NCBI GenBank assembly: GCA_913057435.1
Contig: CAJXNY010000018.1
Span: 28,519-92,518, forward strand
Direction: 5' to 3'
DNA: 64,000 bases
DNA from: an uncultured Oceanospirillaceae bacterium
GTDB lineage: Bacteria; Pseudomonadota; Gammaproteobacteria; Pseudomonadales; Balneatricaceae
Part shown: positions 44,128-53,975 of the stretch, piece by piece
Layout: every line of letters begins with the position of its first letter
Position numbering within the stretch: position 1 is the first letter of the stretch
Made by a program: the position numbers and the translations under genes
Notes under the pieces: generated by a model
What the model saw: only the letters and a program-made list of their open reading frames with translations
The model's database searches: none
Told to the model about the DNA's origin: nothing

Positions 44128-45045
44128 ATGAAGAAGTTTCTGGAAAATAATTTCAACTTAATGCTGGTTATCTCTGTGATTATCGGCCTATTGTTTCCGG
44201 GCATAGAGCGTATACCTAATATAGTGGTATCTATTCTATTAGGTATTATAGTGTTTTTCCTTTGCGCTAGAATATCCCTATCCGAAATTGGAAGTGTTTC
44301 AGCCAAAGAGGCAACGGCTTTTTATCTGCTGAGATTCATCGCTTTACCCGTTGGTTTTTTTTATATATCCACTATATTTATTCCTCAGTATGCCGTGGGG
44401 GTTTTACTACTGTCCTTAATGCCTGTCGGGATCAGTACGCCCGTAGTTGTTAATAATCAAAAGGGCAATACTTCTCTGGCCTTTATGCTGATGCTTGTGT
44501 CAAGTTTACTAGCACCGCTTATTATTCCTGCTATTTTTTCGTTGAGTAACTCCGATGAAAACATTGAAATACTGGGTGTTTTCTATACGCTGACCTCAGT
44601 TATTATACTTCCTTTCATTGGATATTTTTTAATAACAACCATTCAGAAAAAGACTAAGCCGTTCATTGAGAGTAATGTTTCATTTGTTTCAGTGGTTTTC
44701 ATGAGCATAGTTATTTCGATTGTTATATCTAAACAAAGAAATGAATTCCTGAGTAACTACAGTGCTTTTTTCCTCGTGATAGCGATCCTTTTCCTGCTAT
44801 TTATGTGCTTTTATCTGTTTGGCTGGTTATTCCTCGGCAAACAGGGTAGCAGATCGACCAGAATCTGTTACTCCCTGAGTTCTGGGGCGACTAATACAGC
44901 TATTGGAATAAATCTGGCTTTAATATATTTTTCGGCTGACACCGTTTTTTTTATGGTGTTGAGTGAATTAATCTGGGTTCTCTCTATACCGACGTTTAAT
45001 CTATTGCAACAGCGATTTTATCAGAAACAGCTGGGCCAGTATTAG
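44128..45045 (+). CDS. bile acid:sodium symporter (BASS)-family transporter
   Basis: A 305-residue inner-membrane protein with about nine to ten hydrophobic helices (MLVISVIIGLLFPGIERI, LLLSLMPVGISTPVVVNN). The central LMPVGISTPVVVNNQKGNTS segment resembles the crossing-helix region of BASS/ASBT-type carriers of organic anions. It is markedly AT-rich and follows the broken dioxygenase by about 150 bases. A transporter for that enzyme's substrate is a reasonable inference. The ribosome site is weak. Confidence 0.72.
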   Translation: MKKFLENNFNLMLVISVIIGLLFPGIERIPNIVVSILLGIIVFFLCARISLSEIGSVSAKEATAFYLLRFIALPVGFFYISTIFIPQYAVGVLLLSLMPVGISTPVVVNNQKGNTSLAFMLMLVSSLLAPLIIPAIFSLSNSDENIEILGVFYTLTSVIILPFIGYFLITTIQKKTKPFIESNVSFVSVVFMSIVISIVISKQRNEFLSNYSAFFLVIAILFLLFMCFYLFGWLFLGKQGSRSTRICYSLSSGATNTAIGINLALIYFSADTVFFMVLSELIWVLSIPTFNLLQQRFYQKQLGQY

Positions 45046-45088
45046 ATACAGACCGATCCTCATATTAAACCGGCGGGTAAAGTTGGAT

Positions 45089-45349
45089 TCAAGCAATAAG
45101 TGCAATCGACTGCCCTGTGTAAACTTCCAGCGGCGTTAGCCCGCCTAATACTTTCCGTGGCATGGTGTTGATCAGCATTTCCATTGTACTCAGATCATCT
45201 TCTGTCAGATGACCTAGCGGCATTTTCTTCGGCCATGTACGTCGAATAATACCATTGGTATTCTCGTTGGTGCCCCGCTGATAACTGGCATTGCCTGCAT
45301 CTGCCGCGCGATTGCTTGAATAGCGATACTGCCCAACAGGCAGCACCAC
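45089..45349 (-). pseudogene. IS30-family transposase remnant (C-terminal end)
   Basis: Only the last ~70 residues of an IS30-type DDE transposase remain: YQRGTNENTNGIIRRTWPKK, which includes the catalytic glutamate, and MPRKVLGGLTPLEVY. The N-terminal helix-turn-helix and first two catalytic aspartates are missing. No terminal inverted repeats are visible. It marks the right edge of the AT-rich island. Confidence 0.85.
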
Positions 45350-45372
45350 AATAAAGCGGGCCAGCGGCCCGC
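45350..45372 (-). terminator. Rho-independent terminator of the NmrA-type gene
   Basis: On the minus strand GCGGGCC-GCT-GGCCCGC is followed by TTTATT, 15 bases after the stop of the oxidoreductase gene. Confidence 0.75.
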
Positions 45373-45386
45373 GCTCCCAGCCGTGT

Positions 45387-46367
45387 TTAGCTTTTTACAG
45401 CCGCGGCTTCTTTCATAGCGTCCTGGCCTTTCTTCCACAGGTTGCCCTGCCATAACTCTTCCAGTCCGGTTTCACCGGACGCACCTTGGGTGGTCAGGTA
45501 ATCGTAGTAAGTGGTTGGTTTGTGGCCGGTCAGGTTGTAGAAGTCCGGGCTGCAGCGGCAGTAGAAGCCGTTGACCAGATATTCGAAGAACTCTGCCCGT
45601 GTTGCGCCAAAGTCGGTTTCGAAATCGTCCATCGACTGGGCGCGGTATTCAATGGTTTTGTCCATTGCCCGGCCCAGGTCGGCGGCGATCTCGGCCATGG
45701 ATTGTGGCTGTGGGCCGGTGATGTCGTAGAACTTGTTGGCGTGACGGGTCGGGCCTTCTGTGAGTACAACGGCAGCGGCTTCGGCGATGTCGCGGGTGGC
45801 GACGAAGGAGTTGCGCGCTTTGCCCAGTGGATTGCTGAACCAGCCTTGCTCGGCGATGGTGTCGCAGTCGGTTTTCAGCAGGTGGTTCATAAAGAAGTTG
45901 TTGCGCAGCACGGTTACGTTGAGGCCTGCATCGATCAGGGCTTTCTCACCCCACCAGTAGTGCTGCAGCATCAGCGGAATGGCTGCGCCGCTGCGAGAAG
46001 AATGGGTGTCGGCATCGTAGGAGGCGGTGTTGGTATCAGCACCCATGCAGCTGACGCGCACCACGTGGCTGAGGGTGGCGGTACGGCTGGCCAGTTCTTT
46101 ACAGAAGTTCAGGTGGCCTTCCAGCATAGGGTCCAGCGAGGCGGAGTAGAGTGCGCTGACGCCTGCCAGTGCAGCCTGCCAGGTGCTGGCATCGTTCAGA
46201 TCAAAGAACACGGTTTCATCGGCACCGAGGGCGTGCAGATCAGCCGCTTTGGCTTCGCTGTGGTAGCAGGCGCGGACGGTGAATTCACCGGACTGGGCGA
46301 GGCGGGCAACCAGCTCTTTGCCGATGCGGCCGGTGGCGGAGGTGATCAGAACAATGGGTTTTGACAT
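45387..46367 (-). CDS. NmrA/QorB-like NAD(P)-binding oxidoreductase
   Basis: A 326-residue atypical short-chain dehydrogenase of the NmrA-like family. The N-terminal Rossmann loop is VLITSATGRIGKELVARLAQ, followed by an aspartate/alanine-rich strand and VTVLRNNFFMNHLL in the middle. Members act as quinone oxidoreductases or redox-sensing regulators. ATG 46367 has AGGAAC about 10 bases upstream. It is monocistronic with its own terminator. Confidence 0.88.
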   Translation of the reverse strand: MSKPIVLITSATGRIGKELVARLAQSGEFTVRACYHSEAKAADLHALGADETVFFDLNDASTWQAALAGVSALYSASLDPMLEGHLNFCKELASRTATLSHVVRVSCMGADTNTASYDADTHSSRSGAAIPLMLQHYWWGEKALIDAGLNVTVLRNNFFMNHLLKTDCDTIAEQGWFSNPLGKARNSFVATRDIAEAAAVVLTEGPTRHANKFYDITGPQPQSMAEIAADLGRAMDKTIEYRAQSMDDFETDFGATRAEFFEYLVNGFYCRCSPDFYNLTGHKPTTYYDYLTTQGASGETGLEELWQGNLWKKGQDAMKEAAAVKS

Positions 46368-46558
46368 GGAGGTCGTTCCTGGTCGATGTGTGGATGGGTT
46401 GTCGGATACTCGACAGCCCGTGCCTCGCGCTCTGCGTGAACGGAGTTTGTGGCATCATCATCTGGCAGGGCTGGCGGTGGGTATAGGGCCAGTTGATGGC
46501 GGGCTCTGGGGCCTGTCGTGGGTGAGTATATGGTGGGCGTTATGGGGTGGATGAAGGG

Positions 46559-46585
46559 AAACACCCCCGCAGGGCGGGAGTGTTT
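46559..46585. terminator. terminator between FAD dehydrogenase and NmrA-type gene
   Basis: A 12-bp stem AAACACCCCCGC / GCGGGAGTGTTT with one mismatch and a 3-base loop. It lies 28 bases past the stop of the minus-strand FAD dehydrogenase and can act in both directions. Confidence 0.75.
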
Positions 46586-46612
46586 TCGTTATCTCATGGC
46601 GTAGGGCTGGAA

Positions 46613-48217
46613 TCAGGCCTGGTCGTTGATGCTCAGGGCCATGGCTTCAGCGATTTTGATGCCGTCGATGGCGGCGGACATGATGCCACCGGCGTAGCCT
46701 GCACCTTCACCGGCCGGGTAGAGGCCTTTGGTGTTGATGCTCTGGCAATCCTCGCCACGCTTGATGTTGATTGGCGAGGAGGTGCGGGTTTCAACGCCGG
46801 TCAGCAGGGCGTCGTTGATGGCGAAGCCACGGATTTTCTTGTTGAATGCCGGGATCGCTTCACGCAGGGCGTCGATGGCGAAGGCGGGCAGGGCGTCGGT
46901 CAGGTCGGTCAGTTTGATGCCCGGCTTGAACGATGGCTCGACGTTGCCCAGGGTGTCTGAGCTGTTGCCCTTAAGGAAGTCGCCCACGGTCTGTGCGGGT
47001 GCGTCGTAGTTACTGCCGCCCATCAGGTAGGCTTTGCTCTCCAGCTGGCGCTGCAACTCGATGCCAGCAAGCGGGTGGCCCGGGTAGTCGGATGGGTCGA
47101 TACCGACCACCACTGCGCTGTTGGCGTTGCGCTCGCTACGTGAATACTGGCTCATGCCGTTGGTGACGACGCGGTTTTCTTCTGAGGTGGCTGCGACCAC
47201 GGTGCCACCTGGGCACATGCAGAAGCTGTAAACCGAGCGGCCGTTTTTACAGTGGTGAACCAGTTTGTAGTCCGCTGCGCCGAGGATTTCGTTACCAGCG
47301 TTTTTACCGAAGAGGGCTTCGTCGATCATCGACTGTTTGTGCTCAATACGGAAACCGATGGAGAACGGCTTGGCTTCGATGTAAACGTTTTTGGCGTACA
47401 GCATCTCGAAGGTATCGCGGGCGCTGTGACCGACCGCCAGGGCGACATGGCGAGATTTGATCTTCTCGCCATCAGCCAGGGTCAGGCCGGTGATTTGGCC
47501 ATCTTCGATGTCGACATCGTCCACGCGGGCGCTAAAGCGGATTTCACCGCCCAGCGCGATAATCTCAGCACGCATTTTTTCTACCATGGACACCAGCCGG
47601 AAGGTGCCGATATGCGGCTTGCTGACGAACATGATCTCTTCCGGCGCACCGGCGGCAACGAACTCGGTGAGTACTTTGCGGCTGTGCTGTTTCGGGTCTT
47701 TCACCTGGGTGTAGAGCTTGCCATCGGAGAAGGTGCCCGCGCCGCCTTCGCCAAACTGTACGTTAGACTCGGTGTTCAGCTCTTTCTTACGCCAGAAACC
47801 GAAGGTGTCTTTGGTACGCTCGCGGACTTCTTTACCACGCTCCAGAATGATCGGCTTGTAGCCCATCTGCGCCAGCACCAGCCCGGCCAGCAGGCCACAG
47901 GGGCCAAAGCCGACCACCACCGGGCGTTCGGTCAGTTCGGCCGGTGCCTGGGCGACGAAGTTATAGTTCATATCCGGGGCGGCTTTGATCTGCTGGTTAT
48001 CTTCGAATTTTTTCAGCAGCGCAGCATTGATACGAGTGTCAACATCCAGGGTGTAGATCAGGTAGATCTCGTTCTTTTTGCGCGCGTCGTAGCCACGGCG
48101 AAAAACGGTAAAGCTGACCAGCTTGTCGGCGGTGATACGCAGACGAAACAGGATGGCATTGGTCAGGTCTTTTTCGTTGTGATCCAGCGGAAGTTTGATG
48201 TTGGTAATACGTATCAT
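46613..48217 (-). CDS. FAD-dependent dehydrogenase (COG2509 type)
   Basis: A 534-residue flavoprotein. It has an N-terminal ~90-residue alpha/beta domain (RITNIKLPLDHNEKDLTNAI), then an FAD-binding fold with PVVVGFGPCGLLAGLVLAQM and ERGKEVRERTKDTFGFWRKK, and the C-terminal FAD contact YPAGEGAGYAGGIMSAAIDG. The family is widespread and conserved, and its physiological reaction is not established. It is monocistronic and opposite to yggL. Confidence 0.92.
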   Translation of the reverse strand: MIRITNIKLPLDHNEKDLTNAILFRLRITADKLVSFTVFRRGYDARKKNEIYLIYTLDVDTRINAALLKKFEDNQQIKAAPDMNYNFVAQAPAELTERPVVVGFGPCGLLAGLVLAQMGYKPIILERGKEVRERTKDTFGFWRKKELNTESNVQFGEGGAGTFSDGKLYTQVKDPKQHSRKVLTEFVAAGAPEEIMFVSKPHIGTFRLVSMVEKMRAEIIALGGEIRFSARVDDVDIEDGQITGLTLADGEKIKSRHVALAVGHSARDTFEMLYAKNVYIEAKPFSIGFRIEHKQSMIDEALFGKNAGNEILGAADYKLVHHCKNGRSVYSFCMCPGGTVVAATSEENRVVTNGMSQYSRSERNANSAVVVGIDPSDYPGHPLAGIELQRQLESKAYLMGGSNYDAPAQTVGDFLKGNSSDTLGNVEPSFKPGIKLTDLTDALPAFAIDALREAIPAFNKKIRGFAINDALLTGVETRTSSPINIKRGEDCQSINTKGLYPAGEGAGYAGGIMSAAIDGIKIAEAMALSINDQA

Positions 48218-48386
48218 GTCTGCGAGTGTCCAGCGGTGGTTACTTAGTTAGAGTAAAGGCGGAAGTTTACGCTACTTTGGGCGTATGTTGCGGATATTTT
48301 GCGATGGGTGGCTGCGGTGCTATCCGCCGCCATAGTGCTGGTGTACCCTGTCGCTGATTTCAGTGTTAACGACCGGGAAATAGATC

Positions 48387-48731
48387 ATGAGCAACAACGA
48401 AAATGTAAAACAGAACCGCCGTCTGCGTAAGAAACTGTACCTGGGCGAGTTCACGGTATACGGGTTTGACCTGAGCTTTGACTTCGATGGCATGGAGCCA
48501 CAGGGCGCAAGCGATTTCCTGGACGAAATCATTGAGCTGGTTGAATCCCGCGATCTGATCATCGCCGGTGGTGGTGATACGAAGTCTTTCGGTCTGTTCA
48601 TCTGTGCAGCAGCCCGTTACGGTTCTGCAACCGAAGAAGACCGTGCCGCGCTGGTTAGCTGGCTGGAAGCTAAGCCGGTAGTGAAAGAGATCGTCGCCGG
48701 TGAGCTGGTAAACGCGTACTACGAGTCCTGA
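48387..48731 (+). CDS. yggL: YggL family 50S ribosome-binding protein
   Basis: A 114-residue DUF469 protein with the typical start RRLRKKLYLGEFTVYGFDLS, then FDFDGMEPQGASDFLDEIIE and SWLEAKPVVKEIVAGELVNA. YggL homologues bind the large ribosomal subunit in Pseudomonas and may help its assembly. It stands alone and is followed by a cluster of REP elements. Confidence 0.93.
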   Translation: MSNNENVKQNRRLRKKLYLGEFTVYGFDLSFDFDGMEPQGASDFLDEIIELVESRDLIIAGGGDTKSFGLFICAAARYGSATEEDRAALVSWLEAKPVVKEIVAGELVNAYYES

Positions 48732-48779
48732 GTTTTACCCGATGCCTGTTGACGTTCGCGTTTAGAGGCATCGGGATTT

Positions 48780-48804
48780 GTAGCAGCTCGCGCCGCGAGC
48801 GTCC
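48780..48804 (+). repeat. REP-like element, GTAGCAG...GTCC family
   Basis: GTAGCAGCTCGCGCCGCGAG followed by CGTCC. The ends match the copies at 34361 and 42372, while the middle dyad differs (CTCGC/GCGAG). Confidence 0.6.
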
Positions 48805-48828
48805 GGGCCTTGCGCGGTGCTACAAGAG

Positions 48829-48895
48829 CATCGCCAGCAAGCTGGTTCCTACGGTAGTGCGGTGGTTCTTGTAGGAGCGAGCTTGCTCGCGATGG
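48829..48895. repeat. paired REP sequences (BIME-like)
   Basis: A reverse copy (48829-48852, GTAGGAACCAGCTTGCTGGC when read on the minus strand) and a forward copy (48871-48895, GTAGGAGCGAGCTTGCTCGC) face each other across 18 bases. The core matches the REP family of Pseudomonas genomes. The pair lies between yggL and the stop of the S9 peptidase gene. Confidence 0.85.
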
Positions 48896-48897
48896 CT

Positions 48898-50766
48898 TCA
48901 CAGATACTGCTGATAAAACGCTAATTCCCATTCCAGCACCTGTTGCTGATTCTGCGGCTGCCTGAAGCCGTGGCCCTCATTTTCAAAGCTGTGATATTCA
49001 CTGTTGATACCCCGTTGCTGCAGGGACCTGGCCATTTGTTCGGTCTGTTCTGGCGGCACGACGTTGTCCTGTAATCCCTGAAAGAAGATGACCGGGGTGT
49101 TGATCTGTTCGATGTTATTTAGCGGTGAGCGGGCCTGGTAACGATCCTGATGCTGCTGTACATCGCCGATCAGCCAGTCCAGGTAGCGGCTTTCAAATTT
49201 GTGGGTGTGGCGGGCCAGCAGGTTGAGATCCGATATGCCGTAGTGGCAGGCGGCGGCGCGGTAGCGGGGGTTGTTAACCAGTGCGGCCAGGCTGGTGTAA
49301 CCACCGGCGCTGCCGCCGCGAATAAACACCCGCTGTGGGTCGATGCGACCCTGGTCGGCTAGCCAGTCGATGGCGGCGTTGGCGTCTTCGATGTCGCTGA
49401 TGCCCCAGTTATGTTGCAGCAATAAACGGTAGTCACGGCCGTAGCCGGTGCTGCCCCGGTAGTTGAGTTCCAGCACGGCAAAGCCATGATCGGTCCAGAA
49501 CTGCAGGGCCGGTTTGAGCACCGGGTAGCTGGTGGCGGTGGGGCCGCCGTGCAGGGTGATCAGCAGTGGTGGCTGCTGGCTGTCTGTGGGGCTGTAGAAA
49601 TAGCCATAGCAACAGGGTTGATTACTGAGCGGGTTACCTGGTTGAGTGTGTGGCAGCGGTATTTCCAGCGCGACGGGCAGTGTCGGGTTCGACAGTGGCA
49701 ATGGGCTTTGGGCCAGCGTGTTGCACTGGCCGTTGCTGAGGTTGAACTGAACCACCTGAGGCAAAGCAGTGGGGCTGGCAGCGACGGCGTAGAGGTTATT
49801 GCCGTGGTGCGCCAGCTCGCTGATCTGGCTGAAGTCATGGGCCAGGGGCTGCGGCTGGCTTTCGCTGTGCAGGGTCAGTTGAGCCTGCCCCTGACGGTGG
49901 CTGGCACCAACCCAGCGACCCGCCGCCAGCCAGCGCAGGTTGCTGTTGCCCAGTTGCCAGGGAGCGGGGCTGTATTCACCGGGCTGCTCGGTGAGGGGCT
50001 GAGCCGGTTGCAGCGCTGCCTGTGTGGTGTCGGTAAAACGCCAGGGTTGCCAGTCGCCGTTGCGGTCGCTGATGGCAATCAGTTGCTGTTGCGGGTCGAA
50101 ATGGGGCTGGGTGATGGACTCAGCCTGCTGCTGGCCTGCGATCAGCTGCACGGTTGTCAGCTGACCGCGGTTATCCAGCCGGGCATGGTAGAGCAGGGTT
50201 TCGGTCCAGGGCTGATGGGGGTGATCCCAGCTGACCCAGCTCAGTTGCTGGCCATCGTCACTCAGCGCTGGCTGGCCGTAAAAATCATGGCCATGGTGCA
50301 CAATGGAAACGCTGCCATCGGTCAGCGAGATGGCGACCAGCTGGTTCTCAACGCCGCTTTCCTGGTGTACTTCCTGCACGGCTAACAGTCGGTTACGGTG
50401 GCTGTCCCATACCGGGGCGGCAAAGCGGCTGCGTGGCTGATCGGTTAATTGCTGCGGTTTGGAATCGGTGGCTAACGGCTGGGTCCAGAGTTGCTGGTCA
50501 TCGTTATTGACGAACACCAGCGCCTGATCCAGCAGGCACCAGCAGGCCCCGCCATATTCATGCACCCGGCTGCGGACGCTGAACCCGGCGGGCGTTAGTG
50601 TCTGCGGCCCCTTGCCGGGCTGATACCAGCACAGGGCTATACGGCCCTGGTGTTCCGGCTGAGACTCCAGCCAGTAAAGCTGGCCTGCGCGGTCGCAGGC
50701 CAGCTGACTGTATTGCTTCTGGCTGGCGCAGGCCTGGGCAGCGCTCAGGGGGCGGGACGGTTGCAT
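48898..50766 (-). CDS. S9-family prolyl oligopeptidase-like peptidase, PqqH-type
   Basis: A 622-residue cytoplasmic serine peptidase with an N-terminal beta-propeller (about 1-370) and a C-terminal alpha/beta-hydrolase domain. The triad is visible: Ser about 486 in IRGGSAGGYTSL, Asp about 567 in FQGLQDNVVPPEQ, His about 599 in ENEGHGFRQP. The start lies 8 bases after pqqE in the same direction. In Pseudomonas a peptidase in this position is called PqqH and is thought to aid removal of the Glu-Tyr unit from the PqqA peptide or recycling of the remains; the role is not settled. No PqqF-like zinc peptidase gene is in the window. Confidence 0.88.
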   Translation of the reverse strand: MQPSRPLSAAQACASQKQYSQLACDRAGQLYWLESQPEHQGRIALCWYQPGKGPQTLTPAGFSVRSRVHEYGGACWCLLDQALVFVNNDDQQLWTQPLATDSKPQQLTDQPRSRFAAPVWDSHRNRLLAVQEVHQESGVENQLVAISLTDGSVSIVHHGHDFYGQPALSDDGQQLSWVSWDHPHQPWTETLLYHARLDNRGQLTTVQLIAGQQQAESITQPHFDPQQQLIAISDRNGDWQPWRFTDTTQAALQPAQPLTEQPGEYSPAPWQLGNSNLRWLAAGRWVGASHRQGQAQLTLHSESQPQPLAHDFSQISELAHHGNNLYAVAASPTALPQVVQFNLSNGQCNTLAQSPLPLSNPTLPVALEIPLPHTQPGNPLSNQPCCYGYFYSPTDSQQPPLLITLHGGPTATSYPVLKPALQFWTDHGFAVLELNYRGSTGYGRDYRLLLQHNWGISDIEDANAAIDWLADQGRIDPQRVFIRGGSAGGYTSLAALVNNPRYRAAACHYGISDLNLLARHTHKFESRYLDWLIGDVQQHQDRYQARSPLNNIEQINTPVIFFQGLQDNVVPPEQTEQMARSLQQRGINSEYHSFENEGHGFRQPQNQQQVLEWELAFYQQYL

Positions 50767-50774
50767 AGGCAGGC

Positions 50775-51932
50775 TTAACCTTTGTAGAAAACGCGGGAGT
50801 TACGCTCGTTGCGGTAGAGAAAGTCGGTGTTCACCGGTTGCTCGGCAGCCGTGCGGGCGGCGAGAATTTTGTGATGCTGCGGTGATTTGCTGCACACCGG
50901 ATCGGTGGCGTTGGCGTCGCCGGTCAGCATGTAGGCCTGGCAGCGACAGCCGCCGAAGTCTTTTTCTTTCTCGTCGCAGCTGGCGCAGGGTTCCTGCATC
51001 CAGTCATTGCCACGGTAATGATTAAAGCCGAATGACTCATCCCAGATATGGCGCAGGCTGTGCTCACGTACATTGGGAAATTCGATTGGCAGCATTCGCG
51101 CGCTATGGCAGGGCAGCGCCGTGCCATCCGGGGTGACGGTGAGAAACACCTGACCCCAGCCGTTCATGCAGCCTTTGGGGCGCTCTTCGTAGTAATCCGG
51201 GGTGACAAAAATCAGTTTAAGCGGGTGGCCCTGGGCGGCCAGTTTATCCCGGTATTCATTGGTGATCCGCTCAGCGCGCTCCAGCTGGGCGTGGCTGGGC
51301 ATCAGGGTATCGCGGTTTTCAAAGCCCCAGCCGTAGTACTGGCAGGTGGCCAGCTCGACGTAATCAGCTTCCAGCTCGATGCACAGTTCGATAATGCGGT
51401 CGATCTGGTCGATGTTATGCCGATGGGTCACAAAGTTGAGCACCATCGGGTAACCCTGGGCTTTGACTTCGCGGGCCATGGCCAGCTTCTGGGCGAAGGC
51501 TTTTTTCGAACCTGCCAGCAGTGCATTCACCTCATCATCGGCGGCCTGAAAACTGACCTGAATGTGGTCCAGCCCGGCCTGACGAAACTCGCCGATTTTA
51601 CGCTCGTTAAGGCCGACGCCAGAGGTGATCAGGTTGGAGTAGTACCCCAGTTCGCGGGCTTCGCTAATCAGGGTGACCAGATCCTGGCGCACCAGCGGTT
51701 CGCCGCCGGAAAATCCCAGTTGTACGGCACCCAGTTCACGGCCCTGGCGGAACACCTCCACCCATTGCTCGGTGCTGAGCTCTTCACCCTGACCCGCAAA
51801 ATCCAGCGGGTTGGAGCAGTAGGGGCACTGCAGCGGGCATTTGTAGGTCAGTTCGGCCAGCAGCCAGAATGGCTGGCCGTGGGGTTTGATGGTCGCAGCC
51901 GGTTGCTGTGGGTTGCCGTGACATGCAGACAT
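50775..51932 (-). CDS. pqqE: PqqA peptide cyclase (radical SAM)
   Basis: Joins the glutamate and tyrosine side chains of PqqA by a carbon-carbon bond, the first chemical step of PQQ synthesis. The 385-residue protein has the radical-SAM motif CPLQCPYC at Cys32, Cys36 and Cys39, the glycine-rich [14 protein letters not shown], and a C-terminal SPASM-type cysteine set ([18 protein letters not shown] and later DPVCSKSP) for auxiliary clusters. It needs PqqD, encoded just upstream, to present PqqA. The spacing to pqqD is 12 bases. Confidence 0.97.
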   Translation of the reverse strand: MSACHGNPQQPAATIKPHGQPFWLLAELTYKCPLQCPYCSNPLDFAGQGEELSTEQWVEVFRQGRELGAVQLGFSGGEPLVRQDLVTLISEARELGYYSNLITSGVGLNERKIGEFRQAGLDHIQVSFQAADDEVNALLAGSKKAFAQKLAMAREVKAQGYPMVLNFVTHRHNIDQIDRIIELCIELEADYVELATCQYYGWGFENRDTLMPSHAQLERAERITNEYRDKLAAQGHPLKLIFVTPDYYEERPKGCMNGWGQVFLTVTPDGTALPCHSARMLPIEFPNVREHSLRHIWDESFGFNHYRGNDWMQEPCASCDEKEKDFGGCRCQAYMLTGDANATDPVCSKSPQHHKILAARTAAEQPVNTDFLYRNERNSRVFYKG

Positions 51933-51944
51933 GGTGCCTCCGGG

Positions 51945-52223
51945 TTACAGGGTGATCCAGTTTTGTTGCTGGGCCTGGCCGATAAACTCCAGAATATCGG
52001 CGCGAATGTCCCCGGCGTCGGGGAACTTTGCCATCAGCTGATCGCTGATGGCTGCTATATCGCGCTGGCCATCGATCATCGCCATGATCTCACCCGCCGA
52101 GCCGTTGAGTTTGACCATCCCTTCCGGGTAAAGCAGTACGTAGCTGTCCTGGGCCTGTTCCCACTGTAGTCGGAACATGGGGTTCAGCTGCGGGGTTTGC
52201 GTGGGGGTGAGGGTGTCAGTCAT
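51945..52223 (-). CDS. pqqD: PqqA-binding chaperone PqqD
   Basis: A 92-residue member of the RRE family that binds the PqqA precursor and delivers it to PqqE. Family features are [36 protein letters not shown] and the C-terminal [16 protein letters not shown] start at ATG 52223, which overlaps the end of pqqC by 8 bases; the frame is open further upstream but without family similarity. Confidence 0.94.
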   Translation of the reverse strand: MTDTLTPTQTPQLNPMFRLQWEQAQDSYVLLYPEGMVKLNGSAGEIMAMIDGQRDIAAISDQLMAKFPDAGDIRADILEFIGQAQQQNWITL

Positions 52224-52983
52224 TGAACAGTCCTCGATGGTAAACCTGCTCGTCGGTGACGCTGTGGTAGGGCGCGCGTTCCAGCTCATAGGCCATGGTC
52301 ATAGCATCGAGCATACTCCAGAGCACATCCAGCTTGAACTGCAGAATCTCCAGCATGCGGTCCTGCTGAGCGCGGGTCTGGTAGTGGTCCAGGGTGATCT
52401 GCATCCCGTGTTGTACATCGCGCCGGGCTTCACTCAGGCGGTTACGGAAATACTGATAGCCATCCGGGTCGATCCAGGGGTAGTGGGTTGGCCAGACATC
52501 CAGCCGGGACTGGTGAATTTTCGGTGCGAACAGCTCGGTCAGTGACGAACTGGCAGCCTCTTCCCAGCTGGCACGGCGGGCAAAATTGACGTAGGCATCC
52601 ACGGCAAAGCGTACGCCGGGCAGTACATGCTGCTGGGAGACGATTTCTTCACGGCTCAGGCCCACCGCTTCGCCAAGGCGCAGCCAGGCTTCGATGCCGC
52701 CTTCACTGCCGTCGTAGCCATCATGGTCCAGGATGCGCTGCACCCATTGCCGCCGGACATCCGGGTTGGGGCAGTTGGCCATAATGGCCGAGTCTTTCAC
52801 CGGGATCATGATCTGGTAGTAGTAGCGGTTAGCCACCCAGCCCTGGATCTGTTTTTTGCTGCAGGTGCCGTTGTACATAGCGACATGGTAGGGGTGGTGG
52901 ATATGGTAGAGATCCCCTTTTGCGTACAGTGCCGCTTCAAAATCGTCCCGGCTCAGCGGGGCGTTGTCGGTGGTGTCTGTCAT
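52216..52983 (-). CDS. pqqC: pyrroloquinoline-quinone synthase
   Basis: Catalyses the last step of PQQ formation, ring closure and eight-electron oxidation, without a metal or cofactor. The 255-residue all-helical protein has the family stretches [40 protein letters not shown] and [20 protein letters not shown], with the histidines that line the active site. The start ATG overlaps the pqqB stop (ATGA), so translation is coupled. Confidence 0.96.
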   Translation of the reverse strand: MTDTTDNAPLSRDDFEAALYAKGDLYHIHHPYHVAMYNGTCSKKQIQGWVANRYYYQIMIPVKDSAIMANCPNPDVRRQWVQRILDHDGYDGSEGGIEAWLRLGEAVGLSREEIVSQQHVLPGVRFAVDAYVNFARRASWEEAASSSLTELFAPKIHQSRLDVWPTHYPWIDPDGYQYFRNRLSEARRDVQHGMQITLDHYQTRAQQDRMLEILQFKLDVLWSMLDAMTMAYELERAPYHSVTDEQVYHRGLFND

Positions 52984-53912
52984 GCGTCTGCTCCCAGTTC
53001 AATGCTCATACCGTCGTAGGAAATCTCGATGCCGTGGGCCAGTACGATGGCGTGTTCGGCAGAGTCTTCATCCAGAATCGGGTTGGTATTGTTGATGTGA
53101 ATCAGCACCTTGCGGGGTTTGTCCAGGCTGTCCAGATATTCAATCATGCCACCGGGGCCGGACTGGGGCAGGTGGCCCATGGCGGTGCCGAGTTTGTCGC
53201 CAACGCCGCTGACGATCAGTTCATCTTCCTGCCAGATAGTGCCATCAACCAGTAACAGATCAGCCTGTTCCATAATGGGCCGCAGGTGAGGTTCGATCTG
53301 ACCCAGACCCGGCGCGTAGAACAGGGTTTTACCGCTGGCGGTGTCTTCAATCAGCATGCCAATGTTATCGCCGGGGTGAGGGTCGTTACGGTGGGGAGAG
53401 TACGGCGGTGCGCTGGACAGCAGCGGCACAGCGGTGAGCTTCAGCCCTGGTGTCTGGGGGATCTCAAAGCTGTTTTCACCCTCGGCGATGGGAATCTGGT
53501 TCCAGTTCAGGCCGCCGTTCCAGTGCTCGAGCATGGTAAAAATCGGGAAGCCGCTGCTGAGGTCCTGTTTGACCATATCGGTACACCAGACGTCGTGTGG
53601 GCAGCCTTCGCGCAGCATCAGCAAGCCGGTGCTGTGGTCGATCTGGCTGTCCATCAGCACGATGGCAGCAATGCCGGTATCGCGAATCGCGCGGGCCGGT
53701 TGCATCGGACCAAAGCTGTCGAGCTGGGCGCGGATATCGGGTGAGGTGTTAAACAGCAGCCAGTCTTCGCCGTTGGCGCTGATGGCAATGGAGGACTGGG
53801 TGCGGGCACGGGCATTGAGGGTGCCTTCACGCAGGCCGCGGCAGTTGTTGCAGTTGCAGTTCCACTGGGGGAAGCCACCACCGGCGGCAGAGCCTAATAC
53901 CTGGATTTTCAT
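52980..53912 (-). CDS. pqqB: PqqB metallo-hydrolase-fold oxygenase
   Basis: A 310-residue member of the metallo-beta-lactamase fold that hydroxylates the tyrosine part of the cross-linked Glu-Tyr intermediate in PQQ synthesis. The start [20 protein letters not shown] with CNNCRG, the metal-site-like [15 protein letters not shown] and the C-terminal [13 protein letters not shown] are typical. Cysteines 19 and 21-24 region can hold a structural metal. It lies downstream of pqqA beyond a hairpin. Confidence 0.95.
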   Translation of the reverse strand: MKIQVLGSAAGGGFPQWNCNCNNCRGLREGTLNARARTQSSIAISANGEDWLLFNTSPDIRAQLDSFGPMQPARAIRDTGIAAIVLMDSQIDHSTGLLMLREGCPHDVWCTDMVKQDLSSGFPIFTMLEHWNGGLNWNQIPIAEGENSFEIPQTPGLKLTAVPLLSSAPPYSPHRNDPHPGDNIGMLIEDTASGKTLFYAPGLGQIEPHLRPIMEQADLLLVDGTIWQEDELIVSGVGDKLGTAMGHLPQSGPGGMIEYLDSLDKPRKVLIHINNTNPILDEDSAEHAIVLAHGIEISYDGMSIELGADA

Positions 53913-53975
53913 TGTTATTTTAATCTCGGGCTGTTGTCTGGGCGTGGTTAGTGCTGGAAAAGCGGGGGAAGCCGC

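Noticed and set aside
45486..46364. Plus-strand 292-codon frame opposite the NmrA-type gene
   Set aside because: Glycine/valine-rich low-complexity translation typical of the antisense of a GC-rich gene.
47252..48247. Plus-strand 331-codon frame opposite the FAD dehydrogenase
   Set aside because: Antisense shadow; the minus strand has clear FAD-binding motifs.
51048..52169. Plus-strand 373-codon frame opposite pqqE and pqqD
   Set aside because: Antisense of confidently identified PQQ genes.
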